Shown: one piece after another, positions 41,287 through 54,084 of the stretch
Layout of the letters: every line of letters starts with the position of its first letter
Position numbering within the stretch: position 1 is the first letter of the stretch
DNA from: Anisodus tanguticus
Taxonomy: Eukaryota > Streptophyta > Magnoliopsida > Solanales > Solanaceae
Length of the DNA: 64,000 nt
NCBI GenBank assembly: GCA_034509755.1
Contig: CM067555.1
Location: 8,440,142-8,504,141, forward strand
Direction: 5' to 3'
The notes under the pieces: model-generated
What the model was told of the DNA's origin: nothing
Database searches by the model: none
Seen by the model: the letters and a program-made list of their open reading frames with translations, nothing else
Translations under genes and position numbers: made by a program

Positions 41287-41813
41287 CACACAAACCGAAA
41301 ACTATCTACTGTTCTCAATAACTTTTTTAAAAAACATACCGAATATGGGAATACCAAAATCAAATATTTTTTTTTATTTCGGTGGATTAAATCGATATGA
41401 ACTTTAGGGATTTTAAATTCTAGGACAATGATATCATGTGTTAGAAATGTTTTAGATTTAATCTGTATACATATTTAGTGAATTTTCTTAATATAAATAT
41501 AAAGATTGAACTAAAACTATTGGATTTGCTCTATCTATATGTTTGCCTCTAACTCTCCCCTACATATACATGTACTAGCGAGCAAGGGTGAATGTACATG
41601 TAAATTACGGGGCATTTGAATCCATGATCTCTTATAAAACTAGATATTTTATGTATATATTTTTTAAAATTGATATAATATTAACTGTTTGCATCCATGT
41701 TTTAAAAATGTTGAATGTTGAACTATTTACCTAGAGGTTTAGTGATTAATTTCCACTTATTACTTTGTGCTTCCATATTCTAAATTTTTTAAATTCGCCT
41801 CTCCGGTGAATAC

Positions 41814-42050
41814 TACTCCCTCTGTCTCAATTTATATACATTTTTTTTAGTTGGTTTCAAAAAGAATAATACATTTATTTATTTTATAACAGTTTAACTT
41901 TAATCTTTACATTTTACACTTAACGAAATAATTTATAACCACATAAATATTTTTGACTTATTTGAGATCATAAAATTTAAAAATATTCTTTTATTTTTTA
42001 AATTCCGTAGTGAATTTCAATATATCACATAAATTGATGAGAGGAATGTT
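41814..42050. mobile_element. Stowaway-like MITE
   Basis: Begins TACTCCCTCTGTCTCAATTT and ends TATCACATAAATTGATGAGAGG, whose reverse complement recalls the left end (CTCTCATCAATTTATGTG). The interior carries the AACTTTAATCTTTACATTTTACACTTAACG phrase shared with the similar segment at 42208-42446. Non-coding. Confidence 0.62.
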
Positions 42051-42207
42051 TCTTAAGATGCAACCGTCCAAAAGACTGCCCAGACATAGACGTTGTTGCC
42101 TGTAGTTTTATTATATGCTGTCCTTGAGACCTTGACTAATTAGTCTGTTTGCTGACATTATCTGTCAATGTATTGATACAGTACGTAGGGGCATCCACAA
42201 ATTATTA

Positions 42208-42446
42208 CTTTCTTTGTTTTAATTTACCTGATACATTTTGTTTTTAATCAATTTAAAAAAAATAATATATTTTTTTAGTTGATAATTATTTAATTTTAAA
42301 CTTTATATTTTATACTTAACGAGATGATCTATAACTACACAAATATTTTTGACTTGTTTTAGACAACAAGATTCAAAAGTCTTCCTTTATTTTTTAAACT
42401 TTGTGTACAGTCAAACTATATCATATAATTTGGAACAGAGAGAATA
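42208..42446. mobile_element. Second, decayed MITE of the same family
   Basis: Starts near TACTTTCTTTGTTTTAATTT and ends near AATTTGGAACAGAGAGAATAA. The interior (TTTTATACTTAACGAGATGA, ACACAAATATTTTTGACTTG) matches the MITE at 41814-42050. Termini degenerate. Confidence 0.55.
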
Positions 42447-44835
42447 ATATTTTATTGTTAGATACTTAGAATAGGGAGGGAGGGGGGGGGGGGAGCCAAG
42501 TAATGCTGAGGGGGTTCACCCTAACTCTCTTCCCTTCGATGAAAAATTATATTGTATATACAAAGTTAATTTTTTTTTTATATATATATATATATATATA
42601 GTTGACGTTGAACCCTCTTGATTTCTTCAAATATTTTCTTCTTTATATTTTTCCCCTTAATAAAAATTTTAACATCGCCACCGCTTAAAATTATATGAAC
42701 CCACGAAATGGTCCACCGAAGTTGTGTTTGTCGTTTATCCAAATTTGGTTTTGTGCAAGAAAAAAGCTAGTTCCTTTTGAACCATGCATGAGGCATCTTT
42801 TGGGCAGATGGTTTGTTCACGTAAGACGACGACACACAGGAGAGAATGAAGATTACTTTTTTTTAAAAAAAAAACTCCTATGATAAAATAAACAGAAAAG
42901 GATTAAAAATATCCCTAACGGACTGAGAATAGCTTAATTATTCCCAATTGCTCTTAACTCTAGGTTAAAATCTTTCATTCTTTCAGCTATTGAATTCCAA
43001 TTATCCTTATTGTTAATTTTCGGATTAATAATACCACTCCTTTTAATGAAAAACATGCTTGAGCTTTAATTAAAATGTGGCACTAATTTTAATTTATAGG
43101 CCCATGTGCATATTAGACTCAAATTTTTTTAAATAGAAATATTTTATCATATATTTAGATTCTCAATCGAAATATATTATAATTCAAGTATTTAAATAAA
43201 ATTATAAGATAAATTTAAAGGGCAGTCGATATGTTCTGACAAGGAAGGTTCGATTTACAAGTTTATCATTAACCACCCTATTGGGGAGACAAACATAAAG
43301 AGCATTTCATCAGTATTACTATTTGAGCTATGGATTTTGGAATTTTGACTCTTTCTTCTGACAAAAAGGGAATAAAGAGGAAAAATATAAAGAAAAAATC
43401 AACAAAAAGATCCATATGGCCAAGTTGCACTACTCATGTGCACCAAAGTCAAAAGACCACTTCAACTATAAGTTTTACTTAGATCTAAAGAATATTTTTT
43501 TTTTGGGGACATATTTTGTCGTATAATAATATATGAGAAAAATCTTATAAAAAATCAAATAATTCGGTAACCACTATTGATTTTGGTATCCTATGTATTT
43601 ATGCAAATATCTCTAGTTTTTATTCTCATTTTATAAGTTGTACTAATATAATTCTTAAAAAATATCTTTTAGTGTTTGCTTATATATTTTTCAATTTTAC
43701 AGATAAAATATTAGATAGTCCTTTAATATTTTAGATCATGATTTAATGTTACATCATAAGAATTTTAGCCTTTTCTCAAAAAATATTTATAAATATGATC
43801 TAAAGGAGTCATAAATAGCAAGAAAAATTAAAAGAGGATTATTAAATGATTATCTCAAGAAAAGACCAGGTGAAAATTTCTGCAATTAGCACGCTATCAA
43901 GCAAATAGAACAGTTAAAGAGTTATATGTTCATCATTGATTGTTCTCCTAAATAAGCAATGCTAATCTTCTGACATCTTAAGAGCCTTAATTGTAACTCT
44001 ACGGATTGTTTATTAAGTATGTTCTACGTAATTAATTTGTTAGTACCTAAATCAAATAAATATCCATTTATGTTTAGCAACTTTAACTTTACTCATTAAT
44101 ATATTACTTTGATGATAACATAACTAGTGATAGCAGATAGCTCAAACAAAAAATGGACCACTTTTTTAATGGCATATATCATACTCTTGTAGATAACAAA
44201 ACACAAATTTCTACTTTAACGCCACGTCTCACAGTTTTAATAATTTCAATCTATATCACGCTGAATTGCTGATAGTGATGAATGATGATCTCGACCCAAT
44301 TATTAATCAAATCCCATTACTATGTCACAATCATTGTTAGCCACAAAATATAATTCATTAAATCAATTAATCTCCTCCACCTCCGTTACTTGTTAGTATT
44401 GCCCATAGTCAAAACCCTCTACCAAACAAACACCTAATGACGTGATTAGTGATCAATATAGTGGGTTGATTTCTCATCAGAAATAAAAATATTAGGTGAT
44501 TTTCCGTTGTTAATTAGAGTCATCCATGTACATGTGTTAATGGAGATAGTCGAGCTACGCACAAATTAATCAGGATATCACGTTTGAAAAAAACCTTAAA
44601 ACAAAAAGAAGTTTTAAATAAATGTGATTATACAGCTCAATACCGTTGCAATTTCCACGACACCCCAGATAGTGGTCGTTACTCGTTAACCCATTTCCTC
44701 CTCCTCCTTTGTTCCAAAATTTAAAGCTATTTACTGTAAAAAATTCAACTAATTTTCTGCATACTTGTTTTTTTTGCTCTCCATAGCATTTTTTCCTTTG
44801 AATTCACCAAACAAAAGATATAATAAAGAAAAAAA
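42447..44835. other. AT-rich region upstream of the 5-phosphatase gene
   Basis: No further gene. Contains a 12-base G run (42482-42493), a TA microsatellite (about 42579-42600) and many A/T homopolymers. The ORF at 42695-42883 has no recognisable similarity. The last few hundred bases (CT-rich patches at 44695-44720, TTTTTTTTGCTCTCC at 44770) probably hold the promoter and 5' leader of the gene starting at 44836; I cannot place the TATA box. Confidence 0.4.
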
Positions 44836-47800
44836 ATGAGAGAGAGCTCAAGGCAACAGCATCAAACTCAGGTAATTACGATTTCTTCGTTATTATGTTT
44901 TTCTTCCTTTTTTGGTGTTTTATTTCCTTATTCAAGTGATGAGGAATTGCAGAAAAGTTGGGCTGAAATATTGTGTTTGGGTTGCACGTGCCTACAGCTT
45001 TTTTGGCCGCGAGTGATGATGCGCAAATGGCTCCATATTAGTGCTAAGGATTCCGATTATAGTGCTGACCCTGACTCTGATTCCGCCACCGGTTCCGATT
45101 CTGATGAAGGTTAATTTCGTCATTTGCTCTTAAACACTTTTTTTTTAAAAATTTATTCTTCGATTTGCTGATTTTGCTGTGCCGTTTGTGTTGCAGAATT
45201 CTGTGAGACACGGCCTAACGATGAAAAAGACGGCCAAGTTGGAATTGACGGTAATAGAATTGTTTGTTGCGCAATTTAGTTCCATATTTATCCAAAATGT
45301 TCATTTCCTGTTTTGGTAGGTTTTTCTGCAGCTTTTTTGATAATTCTTTTTGCTGATTTTACTACTGTTGGCTATCCATTAGATATCTTTAAAAAGTCCA
45401 TTAAATATGTACAAATTGATTAGTATAGAATCAAGTAACTTAAAAGAATTAGAATCATAAACCCATAAGCGTCAAATCCTGGTTCCGCCTGTGATTGGGA
45501 CATTGATTTCTTAATCTTTTCAAAGTAAATTTCACATGTGCAATTCTCACTTATTAATAGGTACTAATATGTAAAAATATATTAAATAATTTCGGTAAAA
45601 GAAGTGTTTGTTTGATTAACAGACGGTAAGAGTTTCACTTAAAGTGGGACAAAAACAGTACTAATTAAGAGTCTACAAAGGATCTTATAGGCACAAGTGT
45701 TCTAAATTTGATGTTCAAGGGAAATGGTAAAATAGAAGGATACCGAATATACGGTGTACTAGCTTTTTGAATGTTCACATTTACATGTGAATAAAACTTG
45801 TTCATGAATCTAGGTTTTTTGATATATCTGTTAAGAGTCCCACATCAGAAATGGAATGATAACATGGACTCCTTATATGAACTTGAACAATCTTCACCCT
45901 ACGAGCTAGCTTTTGAGGTTGAGTTAGGCCAACATCCATTCTTTACATGGTATCAGAGTCAGGCCCATTCCAATTCCTTGTTCACCGATGTGAGCCTCCA
46001 AATTATATTATCCACGCTCCAGTTAACGAGGTCTAAGCGTGCGTAGAGTGTTAAGAGTCCCACATCGGAAATGGAACGGTAACATGGACTCCTTACGTCT
46101 CCCTTTTTCATTGATTTGGGGGAAAAGGAACCGTCTGCCCGTTGGGAAGCTAGACATCAAGTAAGTGGGGACTTGAACAATCCTCACCCTACGAGCTAAC
46201 TTTTGAGGTTGAGTTAGGCCCAAGATCCATTCTTTACAATATCATCTTGAACCTTACCATTATTTTCTTATCTAATTACTTCAATCCTACTTCATTTCTA
46301 TCCTTGGTTAAATCGTTTGTTACCTTTTATGTCTCAGATGCTCTTCCCAGAATAAGAAGACGAAAGTCAGAAACATTTAGGCAACAGTATATAAACACAA
46401 AAGAAATTAGGTATGCATCGTTTGCTCTGACTTTTTGCTCCAAAAATACTGTTTCCATATTGACCTGTACCATTATATAAACTTTACTGAATTTGGTGCT
46501 TCCAGAGTATGTGTCGGCACATGGAATGTTGCAGGAAAATTTCCTTCAGAAGATCTTGAACTTGATAGCTGGTTGGATGTTAATGAGCCTGCTGACATCT
46601 ATGTGATTGGGTAAGTAGTCTTTGTATGTGAAGTTCAGATCTGCAATTTATGCATAAAAGAGTTGTAGATTGCTCTTCACACAACATAGGTAGTGCAAAA
46701 AATTGCTCGAGCAGAATGACCTTTACGCTGTCATGTTACCAGCCACAGCTTCCCTTTTTCGGGGGATAAGTGGTGACCAAGGTTGAAGAGATGCAGTTGT
46801 ATTTTTGGTCTAAAGTGTGGCACATGGTTCCTGTATTTTACCAATCATATTATAAGTAAAATCTGCTGTCCAGTTCTACAACTAATTTCCTCTCCTTCAC
46901 ATTTGAACTTTTACCTACCATCAGGTTTGTGATTTAATTGAGGATGCATGTTCCATTAGATGGTGAAATTCCAATCTCACGTACACCTGTGCATCACCCA
47001 GACATCAGAAGTTAATTTGATATTTTGGTGTTACGTAAAAAGGCTTCTAAGTTATATTAACTCTCCCTATTTACATAAACAGATTTCAGGAAGTTATACC
47101 ATTAAATGCTGGCAATATATTTGGTGCTGAAAATAGCCACCCAATTTCAGTTTGGGAGGACATCATTCGCGAAAGTCTGAATAAAGTTTCACCGGTGAAT
47201 AAGTTCAAATCCTTTAGTGATCCTCCTTCTCCATCAAGGTTTAAGCCATTTGAAGACTTCCCTCATATAGAAGAAGAAATCGCCTTTGAATCTGACAGTG
47301 GCAGTGAGGACGAAATTGTCCCAATAAATGAAGAGTCCAGTGACTTTGTTGAAATCAATGATGAACATGTCATGGAGGATGATACGAATGTGAAAAATGG
47401 TGTAGCTTTTTTGAACAATATTTGGGGTTTGGAGCCAATCAATGAGGAGTTTCAAAGGCAATTTTCTTCTTCAAAGAAGTTAGACAGGCTGAATTGCTTT
47501 AGACCAGATGAGGATGAAGAAGAAGCAGGCGAATCAAATGTGCAGTTTGCCAAAAAGTTGACAAAATCGCTTAGTGGGACAGAAAGAATTGGTCTTTGCT
47601 GGCCAGAGCGACCATTGGATCTTTTGGGCCAGCATGTTTCGGAAAGACCTGGTTCCTTCAAATCTATGAAATCATTCAAAGCTTCTAGATCTTTTAAAGC
47701 TTACAGTTCTTTTAAGTTGGCTGTTAATGATCAGAATAGAACACAATCAGATGCAACTCTGCTTGCAGAACTAGACCTTGAAGCTCTGATAAATAGGAAA

Positions 47801-50800
47801 AGGAAACCATCTTATGTGAGGATTGTGAGCAAGCAAATGGTTGGAGTTTTTCTTAGCGTGTGGGTTCGTAGGGGCCTAAGAAAGCATATACAGAATTTGA
47901 ATGTATCTACAGTTGGTGTTGGCGTAATGGGCTTCATAGGTAACAAGGTTTGTTCTTTTATAACTTTCAGCCCTTTGGTGATTGCTTTTGATAGCTATTT
48001 GAAAGAAATGGCATAATCATTTTAATAGTTGGAACTTGAAAGTGAAGAAACATCCCTATCAGTTTTTATTTTATATGTTGCTCTGCATTTCAGAGATTTA
48101 TCAGTAGACGGAAAAGCACATCTAATTGATCAAATGATTAGAATTGTTGATGATCTTTTCCTGTAAAAATGTATCTACTAATCCTTGAAGGATATTAGTA
48201 GATACAAATAAAATGATGCCCTATGCACAATCTATGTTTAGTTTCTTCCCGTATTTGTTTTCTTTGCACCAAAGTGATCTTAGATAGTATATTTAAGTCC
48301 ATAATGTAAATGAAATCCTATAGTTGGGATCGCACTGTTACATTTCACCCAGTTAACAAACAGAGAGACATAGGCCACTTGAATCCAGATTTAAAAGCTG
48401 TCAATTTTTTTTATTTTTTTTTGAGAATGGTAACAGTAAAAAGCTCTCAATAATTTCTGTCTATTGACTGGTGATTCTATATTTTGGGATTGTGATGATA
48501 AACTTTGCAAATACAACTTTGCTTGTCCATGCATCAAGGCAGTTTTGTTTCCCTTTTAAGGATACAGGTCAAACATTTGCGGAGGACGAAATAGAAAATG
48601 TGGTCTAACTTAAAGGATGGAAAGAGGAACTTCGATTTCTTTATTCAACTTGTGACAAACTTCACTGGACAGAAATAATCCCGACCTTCTGTGAAAGTTG
48701 GTTACTTCCAACTTCGTGATGAAATTGCACAGTTTAGCAGATTTTCCTGCATACTTGTCTACATAAATTTTGGATAATTCCATGTGAACCTTTACAAATT
48801 TACTTTTATGCTTTTGATAACACTATTAGACGCTTAACTTACTATGGTAGATGCTATTGAAGAACTCATCAGAATTTCATCTTCTTAAATGGAAAATACG
48901 TGTATTTATTTGCAATTCATTCCTAACTCTTTTTTTTTCTTTTCTGAAAAGTAGTAAAAAAAATTCAAAGTAATGACCAGCAGGAAGGGGGTGCAGGAAA
49001 TGTATGTAACTCATCTCTTACTCTTTTCTTCAGGGATCAGTATCTGTGAGCATGTCAATATATCAGACTTTCTTTTGCTTTGTCTGTACTCACCTAACAT
49101 CGGGTGAGAAGGAGGCAGATGCAGTCAAAAGAAACACTGATGTCCATGAAATTCATCGAAGAACACATTTCAATGCATTTTCTTTGATCGGACTTCCTAA
49201 GAGCATCCATGATCATGAGTGAGTGTGTTTGCCTATTTAGCAAACATTTATGTTAAATCTACAGAATTATAACTTTTCTTTCTCCTTTATTGACCATGGA
49301 TTTTGCTCCCTCCACCAAGTCTGATTTAGTAAGTATATTTACATGTCTTTCTCTGTTTGTGACTTCCATGGGGAACTATTCTAGGATGGTATCTCAAGGA
49401 AAAAAATATTTGTCGATGTTGCAATCTCCTTCTCTTGAGCCGAGAGAACTTTTCTTATGCTTTCTCTTGAGCCGAGGGTCTTTCGGAAACAACCTCTCTA
49501 CCTCCCAAGGTAGAGGTAAGATCTGCGTACACTCTACCCTCCCCAGACCCCACACTGGGATTTCACTGGGTATGATGTTGTTGTTGTAATCTCCTTCTCT
49601 TTGTAGATCCAAGTGGCAAGTCGGTGGCATGAACATAATTAAACAGAATAGAAGTATGCCCAACACGCCTGTGATACGGAAGTCCCACTCAAGCCACGTA
49701 TTGAACATCTTATCCAAAAAGATAGAGGAAGTCATGTACTGAAGAATTTAGCTCGTAATAAAAAGAGGCCTCACTGATCCTGGGTTATTTGGAACGATTA
49801 TTTTTAATCGGAGGCAAAGGGAAGGAAAAGATTTTTAATCCTGGAATAATTTATGTTTCCATCTCATCCACTGGCTGCCCCTGGTTCAGTGTTTTTTAAA
49901 AGAAAAAAAATATTACATAGGGGGTAGTGGAAGGGGAAATGGGGGAGGGGATTACAAGGTGGGTACCAACAAAGTGAAAGTTCAAGTAGCCAACCAACTG
50001 TGCTACTTCTCTGATGCTATATGGTGAATCTTATCCTCATAGATCTAACTCATTGTTCAATTTAGCAAACATATGTACAATTATGCTCCTTTTACACTTT
50101 TGGAACATCATGTGTTTGAGAAACTTTTTCCTCAAACTCATGTGTATTTAATTCAGGAGCAGATCTGAATAGCCTGATATTCAGTTGCAATTCTCCTGCA
50201 ATAATATAAACTCTCTGGTGCTGATTATATTATGTAGCCTATGCCTTCACACTTCTTTTAGCTTGTGACTGGAATCTATTGATGGTGCTTGGGGTTTACT
50301 CGACTTTCATTCATCTAAAACTAAATTCAAACTTCCTTGTACTGGCCTTTGCAAATTATCAGAACTAAGACATTATTGCTTTCCATGTACCATCCTTCTG
50401 ATGTTATAGACTTCAGTCTCATCTCATTCTTGAAAAGACCAGATAAATGACAAGTTTATACTGTTGCAGGCGAATATTCTGGCTGGGAGATCTTAATTAT
50501 CGTATTAATTTACCGTATGATCGAACACGGGAGCTGATATCAAAAAAGGACTGGCGTAAGTTAATTGAGTATGATCAGGTAAATGTGGATACTCTTAAAA
50601 ACTAAATGCTTATTTTCTCACCGGTTGTCAATTGAATTTCTGATCAGTCAACGTTCCTTATTGACTTATACGCTGCTCAAACACTTGCACTCTCACCCTT
50701 TATACTCCATTTAGTGGCTCAGTTTGAGAAGCCACAACCTGTTGATGTCTTCTGTGTAGATGACTGCATAATTTCTGCAGAAAATGTTGTATTCTTGATC

Positions 50801-53409
50801 TTTACCTTCCATGACCACTGCATATGATCTTCCAGTCCCCTATTCCACCCCAAAAATAAATTCTCTCATTTTGTGCTTGTGTAGCTCCAACTAGAGGTGG
50901 TGGGCAACAGACATCTACTTTAATCTCCCCAACTAGTGACTTATGATTTGCATTTGATGAACTTCACAATGATAAAATAGAGATAAGAAGAAGGCCTGTA
51001 TTATAACAAGTTGTGGCTCGTTTAATTAGTTATCACTGTTAACAATCCTTTTCAGACATCGTTGACATGGTAATGTCCATGAAAAAATAACTGTGAGCCC
51101 AGACTACATGGAACTTTTATACGCGTTTGAATTGATTTGAATCTGAGACTATAAGCAATTTAACATTGTGATAATAACATATGTCTTTCTATTTTTTCAG
51201 CTCAGCAAAGAGTTCAAGAAAGGCCGTACATTTGATGGGTGGTCTGAAGGTACTTTAAACTTCCCGCCGACTTATAAATATGAAGTAAACTCAGAGAAGT
51301 ATTGTGGAGAGGATCCAAAGGCCGGGAGACGTAATCCAGCATGGTATTTATCTATTATTATTGTTAGTTGAAGAGAATTATTGGCTGTTCACTCAGATTA
51401 GTCTGTCTGTATACCCCAATATCTTAAAACTTTTGGCTTGATTGTAATCTATGATGCCTACTGCAAACCAATATGTTTATGCTGCTACTGACAAAACAAA
51501 GAAGAAAATTCATCTTTTATCTATTATCGCGCGGCAGTAGCACACTCATCCTATACTGTCATCATATGTCTCGTGGTATGAGAATACATATAGTTGCATT
51601 TCTCACCATAGCTCCCTAAATGAAATTTATGACCCAGCTGCCTTGGCAACATTTTTAACATGTTCGAATAGTCCCAAGATTTTGGAGAGGGGGAAATTGG
51701 TTCAGAAGGGTAGGGGAGGAAAATAGTCAGAGGTTAGGACCTTGGTATTTATCTGAAAGTTTGACCATGCTAAATTGAAGCTGCATAACAATTCCTTGCT
51801 TATGCCTAATAAGCATGTCATCCTAATATCCATCTGCTGTTCTCTCTCTCTAAGTGATGCTCATGCTTCAATCATCAGGTTCTCTCATCAGATTGGCAAT
51901 TCATATATCGTGATCAGTAACTCGAGATTAAGCGAGTTATTTTAATTTTTCTCTACTCTTATTTAACGTCATGCACAGTGAAAATTCACTTCCCAATTCT
52001 TTTACAACCAATACGTTTTAGTTGCGATATTTGAATATTTCTTGTTTCTCAGGTGTGATCGAATCCTATCACTAGGGAAGGGAATAAGGCTAGTGAGTTA
52101 CGGGAGATCTGAACTTAAGTTTTCAGATCATCGACCTGTCTCTGCCACATATATGGTAGAGGTTGAGGTATTTAGCCCAAGGAAGTTGCAACGGGCCCTC
52201 ACTTTTACTGATGCAGAAATTGCAAAGGAGGAAATTGTCACAAATATGGGAATAGAGAGTGGAATGAGCCGGTTCATATCAAACCAGGTTTGTTTTCCAA
52301 TTATGCGTTTTAATTTTCCAAAGCATAATTCCTTTTGGTGCGCTCATTTCAAACAAATCCTTTTATTGAAGCAGATGGAGGATCAGTGAACATCATAACC
52401 AAAGGAGTCATTTCTATTAGTTATAGTCTCCTAACTCCTGAGTGATTTTGTAGAAATATTAACTTAGCAGTCTTGAGGGTTTGAAATTATAGGAGATGGC
52501 TATCATCCGTCTTGGTTAAATGAAATATTTGGAATCTCAGTTGCGCCAATTAATTTTTAGGATTGAGGTGTAGTTGGAGATATATAGGAGGCGTTGTTAC
52601 CATGTCAATTTAAAATTTCCGGAGTTGTCAAACTAGAAAGAGAATATGGTGGGGAAAGAAAATGCTATAATTATTGATGCAGTATGATGCCTTCACAGAA
52701 AACTACATAAGTCCTGGCATTATCGATTTTGATATTTTGTCGCAATATTATCTGAATAAGGGCAGCCCGGTGCACTAAGATCGTGCGGGGTTCGCGGAAG
52801 GACCGGACCACAAGGGTCTATTGTTGCAATATTATCTGATTATGAAAAAATAATAACTGGAACTCCAAAGACAACGGATGTCTCAAAAATTCTTTGCAGT
52901 TGCCAATACCATTTATAACTTCCCTCAGTGATTCTTTCTCTCATATTTTTGTTTGGCGGAATTGCTACATGAATCTAATAAGTCAGGCTTTTAGAATCAG
53001 ATATTTTGCAGAATTGAGATACTAGTGCTAGATGTAACTGTCTTCCAAAAGTAAATGCAATCATAAAAAAATTATCAAGACTTTGACTTCAAGTACAAAC
53101 AATAAGAATTTATCAGTAATACAGAAAAAGTCATACAAAGTAGCTTGGTGATAGAAAAGAAGTAATACATGTCACATTCAATAGAAATCCAGAAAGTGAG
53201 CCGTGATCCTAAGTTTTTATGTAATCATAATTTGTTTGGAAATATCAATGTTGACAAGTATATTGCCAGTGAAAGCTAGGGATTTCTAGCATTTCTTTTT
53301 GACGATAATCTTTTTGCTGAAACAGGACGAATCTTATTGGATGATGTTTCCTAGGGGACAGTTGAAGAGGCTGAAAGATAGACTTTCCACGACTCGCGAA
53401 TTTTCATGA
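44836..53409 (+). CDS. Type I inositol polyphosphate 5-phosphatase (IP5P1/IP5P2-like)
   Basis: Eleven exons with GT-AG borders: 44836-44871, 44953-45109, 45197-45250, 46338-46410, 46506-46610, 47083-47947, 49034-49218, 50470-50578, 51201-51343, 52053-52287, 53326-53409. They join in frame to 2,046 nt, 681 aa. The N-terminus has SWAEILCLGCTCLQLFWPRV and an acidic SDYSADPDSDS stretch, as in plant type I enzymes. Catalytic signatures: VGTWNVAG (110-117), FQEVIPLNAGN (143-153), WLGDLNYRIN (496-505), GTLNFPPTYKY (545-555), WCDRIL (576-581) and SDHRPV (600-605). These form the metal-dependent fold that removes the 5-phosphate from InsP3/InsP4 in the cytosol or at membranes, damping Ca2+ signals. 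Exon 6 (865 nt) encodes a long acidic, Ser-rich insertion between the first and second halves of the catalytic domain, usual for plant members. No stops or lost residues seen; probably functional. Exact paralogue not assignable. Confidence 0.95.
45829..46238 (+). mobile_element. TRIM retrotransposon in intron 3 of the 5-phosphatase gene
   Basis: A miniature LTR element of 410 bp with the perfect TSD ATATC (45824-45828 and 46239-46243). LTR 1 (45829-45947) and LTR 2 (46049-46238) both start TGTTAAGAGTCCCACATC and end ATCCATTCTTTACA. PBS TGGTATCAGAGTC (45948-45960, initiator tRNA-Met type) directly follows LTR 1. The interior is only about 100 bp and non-coding. LTR 2 is about 71 bases longer: it carries CTCCCTTTTTCATTGATTTG to GTAAGTGGGG, which LTR 1 lacks. 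A decayed solo LTR of the same family is at 8101-8220. Confidence 0.93.
49437..49587 (+). mobile_element. TS-type SINE in intron 7 of the 5-phosphatase gene
   Basis: 151 bp with the 14-bp TSD AATCTCCTTCTCTT (49423-49436 and 49588-49601). GAGCCGAGGGTCTTTCGGAA, TAAGATCTGCGTACACTCTACCC, CCAGACCCCAC and the end GGGTATGATGTTGTTGTTGT are the body and TTG-repeat tail of the tobacco TS SINE group. The tRNA-like head is missing; near the 5' end the phrase CTCTTGAGCCGAG occurs twice (49432 and 49464). Confidence 0.92.
52756..52825 (+). mobile_element. 70-bp 5'-only SINE insertion with perfect TSD (intron 10)
   Basis: GGGCAGCCCGGTGCACTAAG (box A-bearing head of a widespread plant SINE group) continues to GGACCGGACCACAAGGGTC and TATTGTT, then stops. 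Both sides carry the 14-bp TSD GCAATATTATCTGA (52742-52755 and 52826-52839). Box B and the 3' body are absent. Confidence 0.85.
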
Positions 53410-53960
53410 GTAAAGGTTCTGCATATATTATTTTGATTTTTTTTATTCTTCATCCTTGAGGCTGTATATTGTGTTTAGGTGATGCATCTTTACTGTATAT
53501 TGTTGTTGTTCATACTTCTGAGTGAGCTCATTTTTGTAGTCTTCCTCCTTAGTCTAGGGTTTTTCCAGCATGAATTTCTTAAGCAGTGTATAACAAATTA
53601 GAAATGTATGCAATAATATTGCTCCCAGGTTTTCTGACAAATAACATTCTCTACAATCCGAAGAGCGTTTCTCTTTCATTTTTTTCTTTTTTCTTTTCTA
53701 TTTGTTTTTAATGTCAGATGCTAAAATTCTAGCAATAAAATAGAAGGATCTTACCATATATGTTGCTGCTGTTTTGCAAATTAAGAACTCGGCAAAAAGT
53801 TGCACTTTCCTACTGTGTACACTGCTACATGCTCTGTCAAAGAAACTTTTAACTTTCTTGTTCATGGTGATATTCTTCAAGTCTGCAGAATTAACTGGTG
53901 CAATGGCAGGGAAAGAAGTTAGCAAATTCTTATTTGCAAAAATAAAACTTGAAACCTTGT
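53410..53960. other. 3' flank of the 5-phosphatase gene
   Basis: Probably 3' untranslated region and downstream spacer. T-rich; an AATAAA occurs at about 53734. ORFs 53698-53964 (minus) and 53774-54013 (plus) have no gene-like features. Confidence 0.4.
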
Positions 53961-54069
53961 TCAATGAGTCAAGGGTCTATCGGAAACAACCTCGAGCTAG
54001 GCGTAAGTTCTGAACTTTCTACCCTCTCTATATCCCATTTGTGGGATTACATTGGGTATGTTGTTGTAG
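53961..54069 (+). mobile_element. TS-type SINE, short copy
   Basis: AAGGGTCTATCGGAAACAACC.. to GGGATTACATTGGGTATGTT and GTTGTA, the 3' part of the TS SINE group. Flanked by a 15-bp TSD with one mismatch: AACTTGAAACCTTGT (53946-53960) and AACTTGAAATCTTGT (54070-54084). 5'-truncated. Confidence 0.88.
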
Positions 54070-54084
54070 AACTTGAAATCTTGT

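Noticed and set aside
47234..47679. Minus-strand ORFs of 75 codons
   Set aside because: Shadows of exon 6 of the 5-phosphatase.
49290..49735. ORFs of 99 and 113 codons in intron 7
   Set aside because: They span intron and SINE sequence and have no domain.
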